64,000 nucleotides of DNA from an uncultured bacterium (GTDB lineage: Bacteria > Cyanobacteriota > Vampirovibrionia > Gastranaerophilales > Gastranaerophilaceae), in assembly GCA_949299935.1 (NCBI GenBank), contig CASGCE010000033.1:1-64000 (forward strand), in the 5' to 3' direction. The notes under the pieces were generated by a model. That model was not told the DNA's origin, ran no database searches, and worked only from the letters and a program-made list of their open reading frames with translations. Numbering within the stretch: the stretch's first letter is position 1; every line of letters starts with the position of its first letter. Position numbers and translations under genes: made by a program. Below are positions 8,114 through 17,674 of the stretch, piece after piece.

Positions 8114-8848
8114 TTATACCAGTGAAAGAATTTTTGAAGTGTGATTTTGTTCTTTTAATTTTTGTATTCTTGTTTTTACAAAACTTGCCTGTGAAGATTC
8201 GGGTTTATTAAGCAAGAATTTTCTGTAATATCTTTGAGCTTCGGATTTTTTACCCAATTTGTCAAGGCATATACCTATTCCGGCATAGGCATTATAATAT
8301 GTCGGATCTATTTGCATTATTTTGTTTAAAATAACAGAGGCTTCTTTGTAATGTTCCATCTTCATCAAAAGTGAGGATTTGTGGTCATAAGCTTTTATGT
8401 ATTCGGGGGAATTTTCTATAAGCTTTTGATAAATCATCAATGCCATATCGTATTCTTCGCACAATTCGTGTGAGATACCCAATTGTAATATTGCATCAGG
8501 ATTTTCAGGGTTTAGCTGTATTGCTTTTATGAAGTTTTTTATTGCACCGCATGGAATGCCGTTTAAAAGATGACATATTCCAAGCTCAAAATACGTATCA
8601 TAATTTTCTTCATCAAGTTTGATTGATTTTTCAAGGTAATGTATAGCTTTAGAATAATTTTTCATATGCTTGTAACAAACACCCAAGTTAAAATATGACT
8701 TAGCATTATCACGTTTTAACATTAATGCACTAAGATAATTTGAAATAGCTTCTTTGTAGGCACTTTTTTTCATAAATTCGTCGGCTTTTTGGCACAAATT
8801 CTTTGCTTCCTGAACAGGGTTACTCATATATTGTGATTTCTTCGTCAT
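8114..8848 (-). CDS. Tetratricopeptide-repeat protein
   Basis: A 244-residue protein made almost wholly of TPR units (repeats with the pattern N..Y..LG.CY....Y..A), from about residue 15 to 220. TPR arrays are protein-binding scaffolds; nothing here tells the partner. There is no signal peptide or membrane segment, so it is probably cytoplasmic. The start follows GAGGAAGAGG; Met8 is an alternative. It is monocistronic and convergent with the prepilin gene. Confidence 0.85.
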   Translation of the reverse strand: MTKKSQYMSNPVQEAKNLCQKADEFMKKSAYKEAISNYLSALMLKRDNAKSYFNLGVCYKHMKNYSKAIHYLEKSIKLDEENYDTYFELGICHLLNGIPCGAIKNFIKAIQLNPENPDAILQLGISHELCEEYDMALMIYQKLIENSPEYIKAYDHKSSLLMKMEHYKEASVILNKIMQIDPTYYNAYAGIGICLDKLGKKSEAQRYYRKFLLNKPESSQASFVKTRIQKLKEQNHTSKILSLV

Positions 8849-8950
8849 ACCTCTTCCTCTATTCTATAATTCTAAAATTATTCACATATTTGCAGTACCT
8901 CCAAAAGATGTAAAACTTAATCAATCATTGGATTTATTATTTTCTTATGT

Positions 8951-8956
8951 TATAAC
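8951..8956 (+). promoter_or_regulatory. -10 hexamer TATAAC of a leaderless gene
   Basis: TATAAC, six bases, then ATG at 8963. A TTGGAT -35 candidate lies about 17 nt upstream. No Shine-Dalgarno is present. Confidence 0.45.
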
Positions 8957-8962
8957 TTTAGT

Positions 8963-9793
8963 ATGAGAAGGGTTTTAGTATCTTTATTATTAATGTCAAT
9001 TTTGATTCCGTCTGTTGCGGCCAATGAGATTAAGTTGGATAATGTAAAACCGCAAAAAATTGAGATTCCAAAAAGCGACGTTAAACTGAAAGAGTCTATT
9101 GTAATAAACGATAAGGCGGTAATGGAGGAAATTGTTAAACGTCAAAAAGAGAAGGATCTTGAAGATATTGAAAATTTATGGAAGGGAACAGTCGAAAATA
9201 ATCAGGTTATAGGCTTTGCTCTAAAAAAATTATCAACCCCCGAAAGCCAAAGACGCATACATTCGTCTTTAATGGCCAAAACTCTTTCCGCAATAGTTGC
9301 GGGTTCTTCATTTATTCCGTACGCTGTCGGGTCTGACTATATGCTTTCAACCGGTGCTTTTGCCGCCGGCAGGTTGGCACAAAATCTTATAAATCGTAAG
9401 AATATCCCCCAAGAAATTCCGCTTACAGATACCGAATTAATTGAACTTGCCGGTCTTGTTGAAAGTTTACAGGACAAAATAATTAATGCATATTACAATT
9501 ATAAGAATTCTTTAATTCAACTCAAAGAAACACGCTCCAGACAGCTTTTGTACAGTAAAAATTATGCTAAAGCTATGGATGAAGAAGATTTTTTAGAAAT
9601 CGCAATATCATCGTCACTTTATGATAATGTCGTAATCGAAGAGTTTTATTATATGCAAACTGCCAAAAAATATCATCTTGAACTACAGCGACTTGCGGGC
9701 AAAAAAGTTGTTGATAAGCTGAACTTATATCAGTATAATTACAATGCTGCACTTGTGAGCGAAAAAGTGGGAGGTGCAGATGACAAGAAATAG
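8963..9793 (+). CDS. Secreted helical protein, first of a related pair
   Basis: Not a family I can name. The 276-residue product has a signal peptide (MRRVLVSLLLMSILIPSVAA), then a charged segment, a small-residue-rich hydrophobic centre (about 105-140) and long helices to the end. It resembles the next gene product: both carry LW+G (LWKGT / LWRGA), a following FAL.KL..P motif, the hydrophobic centre, and a conserved DTELIELA / DADMIILV segment with helix-rich C-terminus. The layout recalls periplasmic helical hairpin proteins, but that is only an impression. It starts a three-gene unit with the next two genes, whose frames overlap. Confidence 0.75.
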   Translation: MRRVLVSLLLMSILIPSVAANEIKLDNVKPQKIEIPKSDVKLKESIVINDKAVMEEIVKRQKEKDLEDIENLWKGTVENNQVIGFALKKLSTPESQRRIHSSLMAKTLSAIVAGSSFIPYAVGSDYMLSTGAFAAGRLAQNLINRKNIPQEIPLTDTELIELAGLVESLQDKIINAYYNYKNSLIQLKETRSRQLLYSKNYAKAMDEEDFLEIAISSSLYDNVVIEEFYYMQTAKKYHLELQRLAGKKVVDKLNLYQYNYNAALVSEKVGGADDKK

Positions 9794-10673
9794 TTTTATA
9801 TTAATTTTGATTTCATTTATGTTTGCTAATTCTTGTTATGCATTGAATTACGAGGATTTAAATTTTCCGAAAGATCCGGCATATCGGCTTGGTATAACTG
9901 ATTCTCCGGAAAAGATGTATGTTCAGGCGGAATCTCAACCTATCAAGAAAGAATATGTGGAAAAAGATAAGTCTGTAGAGCATACTTCGGATGAATTAAC
10001 ATATGCAGATTTAAGCCTGAAAAGGATGTCCAGTGAAATTGCTTGCGAACTGAGTCTTGAAGAAAAAGAGATGGTGGCAGATTTATCTTTATTATGGCGC
10101 GGTGCTGCGACTCAAAGTGATACAATAAATTTTGCACTATATAAGCTTGCAAACCCTGACGCTGATAAGCCGGATGAAAAATCAATTAAAAAAGTGCTTA
10201 CCACAATTGCCAGTATGTCAACTATGGTCGGTGCCGGCATGGGAAGTCCTGTTCTTGCAGCAGGTTCATTAATCGGAGGAAATGTGCTCGGGATTATGTC
10301 GCAAGATACTAAGGCTTTGAATTATAAATATACAAAAGTAAATGATGCCGATATGATTATTCTTGTTCGTAAAATAGAAGATTTGCAACAAAGAGCGGTG
10401 GATTTATATTATGATTATATGACTGCAAGAGAACAACTTAAAATGGTAGATAAACTTGTCGCTCAACGCAAAAAAAATTACGAATTGGCGCAAGATGCCT
10501 CCCGTGAAATAATTCTTGTAACTGATGCATATTATAGAACTTCATTGGATATGCAGTCTAAGGCTAAGTCTGATTTCTTAGTTAAACGTGCCGCTTTGGA
10601 GCAATTTGTAGGTAATGAAGTTTTTGTACAATTTGAAAAAGAACTTGCGGCGAGGGAATTAGGCAGGAAATGA
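9780..10673 (+). CDS. Secreted helical protein, second of the pair
   Basis: Paralogue-like partner of the preceding gene, 297 residues with the ATG at 9780. That start has GGGAGG five bases upstream; a GTG two codons earlier is less likely. The signal peptide is TRNSFILILISFMFANSCYA, followed by a linker, the LWRGA...FALYKLANP motif (about residue 110-135), a Gly/Ala/Met-rich hydrophobic stretch, and a helical C-terminal half. It overlaps the upstream gene by 14 nt and shares an ATGA overlap with the downstream lipoyl-transfer gene, so translation is coupled. The function is unknown; two exported homologues encoded together suggests a heteromeric envelope complex. Confidence 0.75.
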   Translation: MTRNSFILILISFMFANSCYALNYEDLNFPKDPAYRLGITDSPEKMYVQAESQPIKKEYVEKDKSVEHTSDELTYADLSLKRMSSEIACELSLEEKEMVADLSLLWRGAATQSDTINFALYKLANPDADKPDEKSIKKVLTTIASMSTMVGAGMGSPVLAAGSLIGGNVLGIMSQDTKALNYKYTKVNDADMIILVRKIEDLQQRAVDLYYDYMTAREQLKMVDKLVAQRKKNYELAQDASREIILVTDAYYRTSLDMQSKAKSDFLVKRAALEQFVGNEVFVQFEKELAARELGRK

Positions 10674-11320
10674 AAATAATCACTTATGAGATTAGAACCG
10701 GATCTGAGAATATGCGTATTGATTCTGAGCTATTGGATTTTGCGATTTCAAAAAAATTACGGGAACCTGTTTTTAGGCTTTATGGCTGGAAACCTGCATG
10801 CATTTCTTTAGGACGTAACCAGAATGACGATTTTCTTGATTATGATTTTTTGAAATCTGCAAATATTGACGTTGTCCGTCGCCTCACCGGCGGTCGTGCA
10901 CTGTTGCATAACGATGAGATAACTTATAGCTTTATATGCCCGGTATCTTATCTTTCTCAAGGGGAAAATGTTATTGAATCTTATAAAGAAATTTCACAAT
11001 TTCTTGTCAATAAGTTTAAAAAACTTGGAATAGAATTATCATTTGGTGGTGAAAATGCCGTCTGTACAAAGTTTGACTATTGTATGTTAATTTCTACACG
11101 TGCTGATTTGTGTTATAACGGCAAAAAATTAATTGGTTCTGCTCAATGCAGAAAGGAGGGCTATATATTGCAACACGGTTCTATTCTGTACGACTATGAT
11201 AAAAAACTCCTTGAAAAAATTTTCCATGAAGACATATGCACAAATTCCATAACGTCAATAAAGGAAATTAATCCCTATATTGGTAGGGCAGATATTATCA
11301 GAATTTTAACGGAATGTTAA
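10670..11320 (+). CDS. Lipoate-protein ligase A / octanoyltransferase (LipM-like) family protein
   Basis: Cofactor transferase of the BPL/LPL fold that moves octanoyl or lipoyl groups onto lipoyl domains. Motifs: RRLTGGRALLH (70-80), the family's ligand loop, and YNGKKLIGSAQCR (149-161) followed by LQHGSIL. A cysteine at 138 (DYCML) sits where LipM-type octanoyltransferases keep their catalytic Cys, and a Lys follows at 152/153. At 216 residues it is shorter than LplA and lacks its C-terminal accessory domain, which favours a LipM/LipL-type transferase; the sequence does not settle this. It starts inside the stop codon of the preceding secreted-protein gene, an odd neighbour for a lipoylation enzyme. 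Confidence 0.82.
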   Translation: MKIITYEIRTGSENMRIDSELLDFAISKKLREPVFRLYGWKPACISLGRNQNDDFLDYDFLKSANIDVVRRLTGGRALLHNDEITYSFICPVSYLSQGENVIESYKEISQFLVNKFKKLGIELSFGGENAVCTKFDYCMLISTRADLCYNGKKLIGSAQCRKEGYILQHGSILYDYDKKLLEKIFHEDICTNSITSIKEINPYIGRADIIRILTEC

Positions 11321-11466
11321 GTAATGTAAATAAAAGAATTTCCTCTAAAATCTATGTATATCTGTGTTGCGGTATTTAATAGCATGTTATGGCGAATGTT
11401 TTAGCAATTTTTATATAAAGATTTTTTTTATATATGTAAGGGAAAAAACAAAAGAGGATAATAATC

Positions 11467-12645
11467 GTGAATTGGGGAATTATTTCAGGCGGACCGATAG
11501 ATTTTTATACATGGAATTCGTTATATCCATATAATTATTGTTCAAATTATGGAGGGCAGTACCAATACAATTTGATGCCACCATATTTTACTATGGAGCA
11601 AGCATTTGAATTACAGAATTTATTTAATCCTTTCTACCAATTTTCACAACTGATGAATTCATATTACAGGAATTTAAATCCTTATCCGGATATGCAACAA
11701 ATTATGCTGAAGCAGGCTGCATATACAGATGGGTATTCTATTGGTGAAAATATCGGCAATAACGTTATGGCACAAAATTTGAAAGAAAGGATTTCAGGCT
11801 TGAAATCTCAATTGGAACAGGCTTTGACTTCTGACAAATTAACTCCGGAGCAAAAAGATGTGCTTAAGAACTTAAAGCAAGAAGTTGAAAATCTTGAAAA
11901 TAATTTTAACAGAGTTATTGAATTACAAAAACACGGTGCCACACCACAACAAATAAAAGCAGGATTATTGCAAATTTCTGAAAAATGCAACGAATTGGAA
12001 GGTAAAATACAAGCAAAAGCAAAAGAAATAAAGGATAAACTACAAACTCAATTACCTGGTACCGTAAACAATCCTAATCCGTTCTCAGAAGAAGTTAACC
12101 AAGACCGGGCGGAGGATATAGCTGTACCTAACGAAGACCACAGCATTTACTCTTCGCTTGATATAGTACCATTCAATGAAGATATGGTGGCAGCTGATGT
12201 GGACGATGAAAATATTCGTAAAATTGTTAATACAATTTACCAAAAGGTTGATGGTATTGGTTCAGGAAATATTAGGAAATATTTAAAGGAAAATATTAAT
12301 AAAGATAATGTTGTTGAAGTAATGCTTCAATGGAACAAGCATTATGCAGAAATTTATGAAAAAGACGATCCTTTGGGATTGCCTGAGACATTAATGGATG
12401 AAAGATTTATGACAGGTGACAAAATTTGTACGGTCATACTTGAAGCTTTAGAGCAAAGATTAAAAGATTACCAAGGAGTTGATGCTGAGGTTTACAATAA
12501 AGCAAGTACGCAGCTGGCAATAGCAAGACGTGAACACGATTCTTGGTGGTCTAATGAGGATAAAATGGCAAAAGCACTTAACAAAGCTCATAAATGTATT
12601 ACGATATTAATGTTTACAAAGGAAAGTGCACAACAAAAGGTTTAA
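11467..12645 (+). CDS. Coiled-coil protein of unknown function
   Basis: Not recognised. The product (392 residues, GTG start, GAGG upstream) opens with an aromatic and Pro/Tyr/Asn/Gln-rich segment of about 80 residues. A long charged coiled coil follows (about 105-195, rich in Lys, Glu and Gln), then an acidic linker and a helical C-terminal domain of about 160 residues. It has no signal peptide or membrane helix. The Tyr/Gln-rich head with a coiled coil could suit an assembly or scaffold role; that is inference. It is monocistronic and ends before a hairpin terminator. Confidence 0.7.
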   Translation: MNWGIISGGPIDFYTWNSLYPYNYCSNYGGQYQYNLMPPYFTMEQAFELQNLFNPFYQFSQLMNSYYRNLNPYPDMQQIMLKQAAYTDGYSIGENIGNNVMAQNLKERISGLKSQLEQALTSDKLTPEQKDVLKNLKQEVENLENNFNRVIELQKHGATPQQIKAGLLQISEKCNELEGKIQAKAKEIKDKLQTQLPGTVNNPNPFSEEVNQDRAEDIAVPNEDHSIYSSLDIVPFNEDMVAADVDDENIRKIVNTIYQKVDGIGSGNIRKYLKENINKDNVVEVMLQWNKHYAEIYEKDDPLGLPETLMDERFMTGDKICTVILEALEQRLKDYQGVDAEVYNKASTQLAIARREHDSWWSNEDKMAKALNKAHKCITILMFTKESAQQKV

Positions 12646-12692
12646 GGTGATTCCTCATATTGTTAATAGGTTAGTTGTTGGAGGTGTATTTT

Positions 12693-12722
12693 GGGTTGCC
12701 ATTTCGGTGACCCTTTCTATTT
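12693..12722 (+). terminator. Intrinsic terminator
   Basis: GGGTTGCC, loop ATTTC, GGTGACCC (8-bp stem with two wobble pairs) followed by TTTCTATTT, just after the coiled-coil gene. Confidence 0.6.
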
Positions 12723-12731
12723 AAAATCGTT

Positions 12732-13619
12732 TTATAATTTAAAGTGATTGAACAATTTTTGCTCGACATTTGTAATTAATTTACCGTTAATTTTCACCCC
12801 GAATCCTTTTACAACCTTTCCTATCTCAAAAGCTTGCGGGATATAAAAATCCTGTGGAACGCACGCTACAAGTTGGTAATCTTCTCCTCCATACAAAATA
12901 AGATCCTCTAATCCGTCAAATCTTTCAAGATTCTTATCGTAAGGGATTTTGCTAAAATCCACATCAAGCATAACATTGCTTGCCTCGGAAATTTGTATCA
13001 AGGCATCCATCAATCCGTCCGATGTATCCATCATTGCGTAATCAACTTGTATTTGTTGAGCAATATATTTTGAAAATTCAACCTGTGCTTTAGGCATAAG
13101 GTGTTCTTTTGTAAATTTATTTTGTTTACCTGCAAATAACTCTTTTAACCCTGCAGCGCTTGTTCCATGATTTCCTGAAACAATTATTTTATAACCTTCT
13201 TTAGCATTTTTGCGTGAGGAAATTTTTCTGCCTGAGGTTTTTCCGATTATTGTTATTGAGATAAAAATTTTATCATTACCAGTAATATCACCACCTATAA
13301 TATCAATTTGACCGCAGGCATCTTTTAGTCCTCTGTAAAAATTTTTGATAAAAGTTTTATCCGTACTGTTAGGCAGTGATAATCCTACGGTCAGATATTT
13401 GGGCTCAGCACCGCTTGCTGCAATATCTGAAATATTTACCATTGCCGATTTGTAGCCAAGTTTGTAAGCATCTGTATATTCCATAGAAAAGTGAATGTTT
13501 TCCACAAGGTTATCTTGTGATACAACTACTCCTATATCCTTCAGGTACGCGCAATCATCACCGATATATTCGGAAAACGTTATTTCTTTTATAATTTTGA
13601 TAAATTCTTTTTCTTTCAT
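12732..13619 (-). CDS. thiL: Thiamine-monophosphate kinase
   Basis: Phosphorylates thiamine monophosphate to thiamine diphosphate with ATP, the last step of cofactor synthesis. It shows the PurM/ThiL fold motifs: GDDCA near residue 20, SDIAASGAEPKYLTVGLSLP near 65, GGDITG near 110, MMDTSDGLMDAL near 200 and GGEDYQLV near 245. At 295 residues it is slightly short for the family but has every nucleotide and metal motif. Its ATG overlaps the stop codon of the upstream GGDEF gene (TAATG), so it is translationally coupled to a signalling protein with no obvious link to thiamine. Confidence 0.95.
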   Translation of the reverse strand: MKEKEFIKIIKEITFSEYIGDDCAYLKDIGVVVSQDNLVENIHFSMEYTDAYKLGYKSAMVNISDIAASGAEPKYLTVGLSLPNSTDKTFIKNFYRGLKDACGQIDIIGGDITGNDKIFISITIIGKTSGRKISSRKNAKEGYKIIVSGNHGTSAAGLKELFAGKQNKFTKEHLMPKAQVEFSKYIAQQIQVDYAMMDTSDGLMDALIQISEASNVMLDVDFSKIPYDKNLERFDGLEDLILYGGEDYQLVACVPQDFYIPQAFEIGKVVKGFGVKINGKLITNVEQKLFNHFKL

Positions 13620-15523
13620 TACACTAAATCAATTTCGGTAAGCGTTACAAATTCTTGTACAAGAGCTTCGTTCCATTTTTTGCCCGCATCTTTTTTAATG
13701 ATATCCAATGCTTCTTTTGGGCTTAATTTGGCTCTGTATGGACGGTGTTCGATAAGTGCAAAATAAGCATCTACAATAAGAATAATTTGTGAGGTTAAAG
13801 GAATATCATTTTGTGAAAGTTTTTGTGGATAACCCGTTCCGTCCCAGTTTTCATGATGGTGTTCAATAATAGGTATGACATCTTGAATGTATGATATTGG
13901 TTTTAAAATTTTTTGAGCAGCAATAATAGGATGCTTTTTTATATGCAGTTTTTCTGCTTCGGTAAGCGGGGTTGTTTTTTGTAAAAGCTCTTGCGGAAGC
14001 ATCAAGTTTCCTATATCGTAAAGAAGCATAGCAATACGAAGGTTATCAATCTCATTTTTACTTAGATCAAAACGTTTCGCAAGGTTTGTGGCCATAAAGA
14101 CTTTTGATTTCATTACGCCTTTGTTATGCATAGGGTTATAAGTTGATGTAAGAATATCCGCAACTGTATAGAGCGTTTCCTTTGAGAGTTCTTTTTTATT
14201 CTCAGCATTTTGAAGTCTTGTTGTTAAATCTTCTAAAGTTTTCTGAGGTATGGGTATATTATGTTTTGAAAGAATTTCAAGGAAGGTATTAACGGCGATT
14301 TCCTGCCAAGAAGTTTCCGATATCGGTTTGGCGAGAGTAACTTGATTTCGACCGTTGCGTTTTGATTGGTACATTGCTTGATCGGTAAGCTCAAGAAGTT
14401 CTTCAATGTTATCAGAATGCTCTAAAAATGTTGCAACACCTACACTTGCAGTTACATTACCTATAACGTCAAGTTTTTTTGCCTCAATAGCTTTTCGAAT
14501 TCTTTCTGCCGCCTTCATTGCACCGCTTGATTCAATGCCGGGCAACAGTACATTAAATTCTTCTCCACCCATTCTTGCCGGTATATCAATTGATCGGGCA
14601 TTGCTTTTAAGAACTTCGGCTACTGTTTTTATTGCTAAATCACCATAAGCGTGCCCATATTTATCGTTAATTTTTTTTAAAAAGTCCAAATCTATACCTA
14701 CAATTGAAAATGGCTGATTTTGTCTTTGAGCACGAGTGACTTCGCGTTTTAACGTTTCTTCAAAATATCGTCTGTTGTATAAACCTGTCAAACTGTCGGT
14801 TACCGCTTGTTCTTTTACAGCTAAAAATAGGTCGGTTATTGTTATAGACATCTCAATCTGCTGCGCAAAAAGTGATAAAAAGTCTGTTTCAGATTCTGCC
14901 AGTTCTTCTCTTGAGGTAAAAACACAAAACCATCCGAATTCAGTATTCATAGGACATAGCGGTATTATAATTAGAGATTTACAAGGTTGATTTGTAACCA
15001 CGGCTGTCGCAACATCATCTGATAAATCAGGCATTATATACTTCAATGTTCCGCCCAAATCCTTTGTTTGCACAATTTTTTTATTCTTTATAGTGTCTGC
15101 ATATATGCTATCGGGATCGTATGCCAATCTTCTTGCTTCGATTGGTATACCTATAATTTTATTTACTCGGGCAATTGCTGAATCCTTTGATTGAGTTACA
15201 ATTTGCATATATTCACCGTTTTCATCGTGAAGTTTGCGTATAATTGCACAGTGCAGATAACCCAATTCCCCGTGAATGCTGCTGACAACTTTTTCCAGCA
15301 CATTTTCCAATGGGGTTGAGGAGTTCATCATATCCCAAATATGCTGTAATGTCAGCATACGTTTATTTGCTACGTTAAGTTCATTGGTACGTGCTTCAAT
15401 TTCTTTCTCTAATTGAAGATTTCGTTCGTAAATCTCTAAATAGTCTTGCTTTTCACCGTAGATATTATGTTCCACCTGCGATAGCATTTTTTTATATTCT
15501 TTTATTTTATCAAAAAAGCCCAT
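13619..15523 (-). CDS. GAF-GGDEF-HD-GYP signalling protein with altered HD site
   Basis: A cyclic-di-GMP enzyme or sensor of about 634 residues. After an N-terminal coiled coil (20-60) comes a GAF-like sensor domain (about 60-220). A GGDEF diguanylate cyclase domain follows (about 232-395) with an intact MGGEEF active site and DSLTGLYNRRYF entry. The C-terminus is an HD-GYP domain with HHHENWDGTGYP, but the HD pair itself reads LLYDIGN instead of LLHDIGK, and the later D-x-x-D pair reads VDAYFAL. The phosphodiesterase half is therefore probably weak or only a sensor. I start at the second Met, with GGGTGA upstream. It is co-transcribed with thiL. Confidence 0.9.
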   Translation of the reverse strand: MGFFDKIKEYKKMLSQVEHNIYGEKQDYLEIYERNLQLEKEIEARTNELNVANKRMLTLQHIWDMMNSSTPLENVLEKVVSSIHGELGYLHCAIIRKLHDENGEYMQIVTQSKDSAIARVNKIIGIPIEARRLAYDPDSIYADTIKNKKIVQTKDLGGTLKYIMPDLSDDVATAVVTNQPCKSLIIIPLCPMNTEFGWFCVFTSREELAESETDFLSLFAQQIEMSITITDLFLAVKEQAVTDSLTGLYNRRYFEETLKREVTRAQRQNQPFSIVGIDLDFLKKINDKYGHAYGDLAIKTVAEVLKSNARSIDIPARMGGEEFNVLLPGIESSGAMKAAERIRKAIEAKKLDVIGNVTASVGVATFLEHSDNIEELLELTDQAMYQSKRNGRNQVTLAKPISETSWQEIAVNTFLEILSKHNIPIPQKTLEDLTTRLQNAENKKELSKETLYTVADILTSTYNPMHNKGVMKSKVFMATNLAKRFDLSKNEIDNLRIAMLLYDIGNLMLPQELLQKTTPLTEAEKLHIKKHPIIAAQKILKPISYIQDVIPIIEHHHENWDGTGYPQKLSQNDIPLTSQIILIVDAYFALIEHRPYRAKLSPKEALDIIKKDAGKKWNEALVQEFVTLTEIDLV

Positions 15524-15570
15524 CAATCACCCGTCAACTTATTTTAATATTATACAACATTTTTAAGGTT

Positions 15571-16584
15571 TTATAACAGTTTGTTAACAATATTTATAAT
15601 TTCCTCAGGTGTGGGAAGGTTTGTGCACGCATTTGTTTCCAATTTACATTTGCGTTTAAAACATGGTTGGCAAGGTAAATTACCTGTTACCGGAATAGAT
15701 TTATCTCCTGGGGGTGCAAGATATTTTAGTGGAGTGCAGGTAAAAATAGTTATAACCGTAGGTTTTTGTGTTGCCCATGCAAGGTGTGCACTTCCTGAAT
15801 CCGGTGCAAGGACTATATCTGCTCTTGAAAATACTTCTGCAAGTTCTAAAAGATCAGTTTTACCTGCCAGATTTATACACTCATTATTTTTAATATATGA
15901 AATAAGTTCGTAATCATTAGAGCCACCGGTCAGTACAATTGAGCATTTTGATTGTATCCCATCAATTACTTTTTTCCAGTGATCTTTGTTCCAATGCTTA
16001 GGTACCCATGTCGTTGCCGGTGCAATTACAATTAGTGGCTTTTTAACATCTTTTAAAAGTATATCCACGTAGTCTTTAACTTTTTGGGTACGTTTTGGCA
16101 GTGTAACTTTAATTTCCTTGGTATTAATGCCCAGATAATCAGCGTATTTCAAATAACTTCTTACTACCGGAGTATTATAGCTATCGGTAATTTTTGGAAT
16201 AACTTCGTTTGCACCTAAAATTGAAAATTCTCTTGCCTGTTTTGAGATAATCCTTCGTTTTGCTCTGCAAAATATCATCCAATAAAAGCTTTTTAAAAGC
16301 ATTTGAGCATCTATTGCAATGTCGAAATGTTCGTTGCGAATTTGTTTTAAAATGGACAAATATTCCTTGAAGCTTGTCATAGAAAATCCGCGTTTTTTCC
16401 ATAACTCAACAGGAGCCAAAATAACTTTATCCACACAAGGATTATCCTTTAAAATTTGAATACCTTTTTCTGAAACAAGCCAAGTTACGCTATAGCCTGC
16501 TGATTTTAATGAATTTGCCAACGGTATAGTATGAATGATGTCTCCAAGAGAGGATAATTTTATTAAAAGAACCTTTTTAGACAT
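15571..16584 (-). CDS. Glycosyltransferase family 9 (heptosyltransferase-like)
   Basis: Transfers a heptose or related sugar onto the lipopolysaccharide core at the inner face of the membrane. Family 9 marks: KLSSLGDIIHTIP at the N-terminus, IAPATTWVPKHW (the WaaC-type P.TTW..K.W motif) near 195, VLTGGSNDYELI near 220 and ADIVLAPDSGSAHLAWA near 258. Near the end is a Cys cluster (CQPCFKRKC). This points to WaaC-type enzymes and an LPS-bearing outer membrane. Its first codons overlap the end of the ROK kinase gene by 8 nt, so the two form an operon. Confidence 0.9.
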   Translation of the reverse strand: MSKKVLLIKLSSLGDIIHTIPLANSLKSAGYSVTWLVSEKGIQILKDNPCVDKVILAPVELWKKRGFSMTSFKEYLSILKQIRNEHFDIAIDAQMLLKSFYWMIFCRAKRRIISKQAREFSILGANEVIPKITDSYNTPVVRSYLKYADYLGINTKEIKVTLPKRTQKVKDYVDILLKDVKKPLIVIAPATTWVPKHWNKDHWKKVIDGIQSKCSIVLTGGSNDYELISYIKNNECINLAGKTDLLELAEVFSRADIVLAPDSGSAHLAWATQKPTVITIFTCTPLKYLAPPGDKSIPVTGNLPCQPCFKRKCKLETNACTNLPTPEEIINIVNKLL

Positions 16585-17536
16585 ATAACCCTTCTAAAAA
16601 CGCTGCTCCTACAACCCCCGAAAAATCACCAAGTGCAGCCTTTTTGAACTCTATTTTTGTTGCGGGTACAGGTAGCGATTTAGCTTTAGCTTTTTTAATT
16701 ACTTTTTGATAAAAATAATCAACAGCTTCAATAAGACCGCCACCCAAAACTATTAATTGCGGATTTATAAAGTTTATGATGCTTGCGATTCCGCCCGACA
16801 AATATTCTGCGGCTTCATCAACACACTGAGTTACTAGTTCGTCACCTCTTTCTATCGAATCTTGTATCATATGGGAGGTTATTGATTTACCGTTTTCCAT
16901 GTAATCTAAAATGACTGAATATCGACCTTTTTTTAGTGCACCTTCGATTCTCTTTTCTATCGCAGAGCGCGAAGCGTATGCCTCCAGACATCCGTGTGCT
17001 CCACAAGCACACGGCCTGCCGTTCAAATCTACGATGATATGCCCGATTTCTCCTGCTGTTCCTGTTGCGCCTCGGATTATCTCGCCATTTTTCACAATCG
17101 CCGAACCCACTCCCGTGCCTACAAAAATACATACCACGTCTTGATATCCTTTTGCTGCACCAAATTTCAGTTCTCCTATAGCGGCAATTTCAACATCATT
17201 ACCCAGATATACCGGTATGTTAAAATGTTCTTTAAGTTTTTCTTTTATATTCAAGTCATAACAATCAAGATTAGCTGCTGCTATTAGTATTCCGTTTTTT
17301 CTATCTACTTGACCTGCTGCACCTACTCCTATTGATGAAATTTCGCTTACTGGTACTTTTACTTTCTCAAGTAACTCTTCTATACCTTCAACCATTTTGC
17401 GGATTATATTTCTGGGACCTTTGTCTTTTTTGGTTTTCTTTTTTACAAATTCTATTACTTCACCTGTTTCTCTGTTTACAAGTGCTATCAGTATCTTCGT
17501 TCCGCCTAAATCAATTCCTATTGAATATTTTTTCAT
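16577..17536 (-). CDS. ROK-family sugar kinase (glucokinase-like)
   Basis: Cytosolic ATP-dependent kinase for glucose, N-acetylmannosamine or a similar sugar. It starts MKKYSIGIDLGGTK (ATP phosphate motif) and carries the ROK zinc motif CACGAHGCLEAYAS near residue 170, GTGVGSA near 128 and GGGLIEA near 265. An in-frame ATG 14 codons earlier gives an unlikely basic/aromatic extension, so I use 17536, which has AAGG just upstream and TATAAT before it. It overlaps the heptosyltransferase gene. That pairing fits a role in supplying or trimming cell-surface sugars, though plain glucokinase is equally possible. Confidence 0.9.
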   Translation of the reverse strand: MKKYSIGIDLGGTKILIALVNRETGEVIEFVKKKTKKDKGPRNIIRKMVEGIEELLEKVKVPVSEISSIGVGAAGQVDRKNGILIAAANLDCYDLNIKEKLKEHFNIPVYLGNDVEIAAIGELKFGAAKGYQDVVCIFVGTGVGSAIVKNGEIIRGATGTAGEIGHIIVDLNGRPCACGAHGCLEAYASRSAIEKRIEGALKKGRYSVILDYMENGKSITSHMIQDSIERGDELVTQCVDEAAEYLSGGIASIINFINPQLIVLGGGLIEAVDYFYQKVIKKAKAKSLPVPATKIEFKKAALGDFSGVVGAAFLEGLYV

Positions 17537-17674
17537 ATACCTTAGATTATATATAAAAATTCTTTTTTCGTCCAGCACAAAAATTTTTTAAAAATTTACA
17601 AATACTTGAATTTAAAAAAATATCGTGTTAGCATTCTATTACAGTACGATTTATGGGATAGTGAGGTCCGAATT

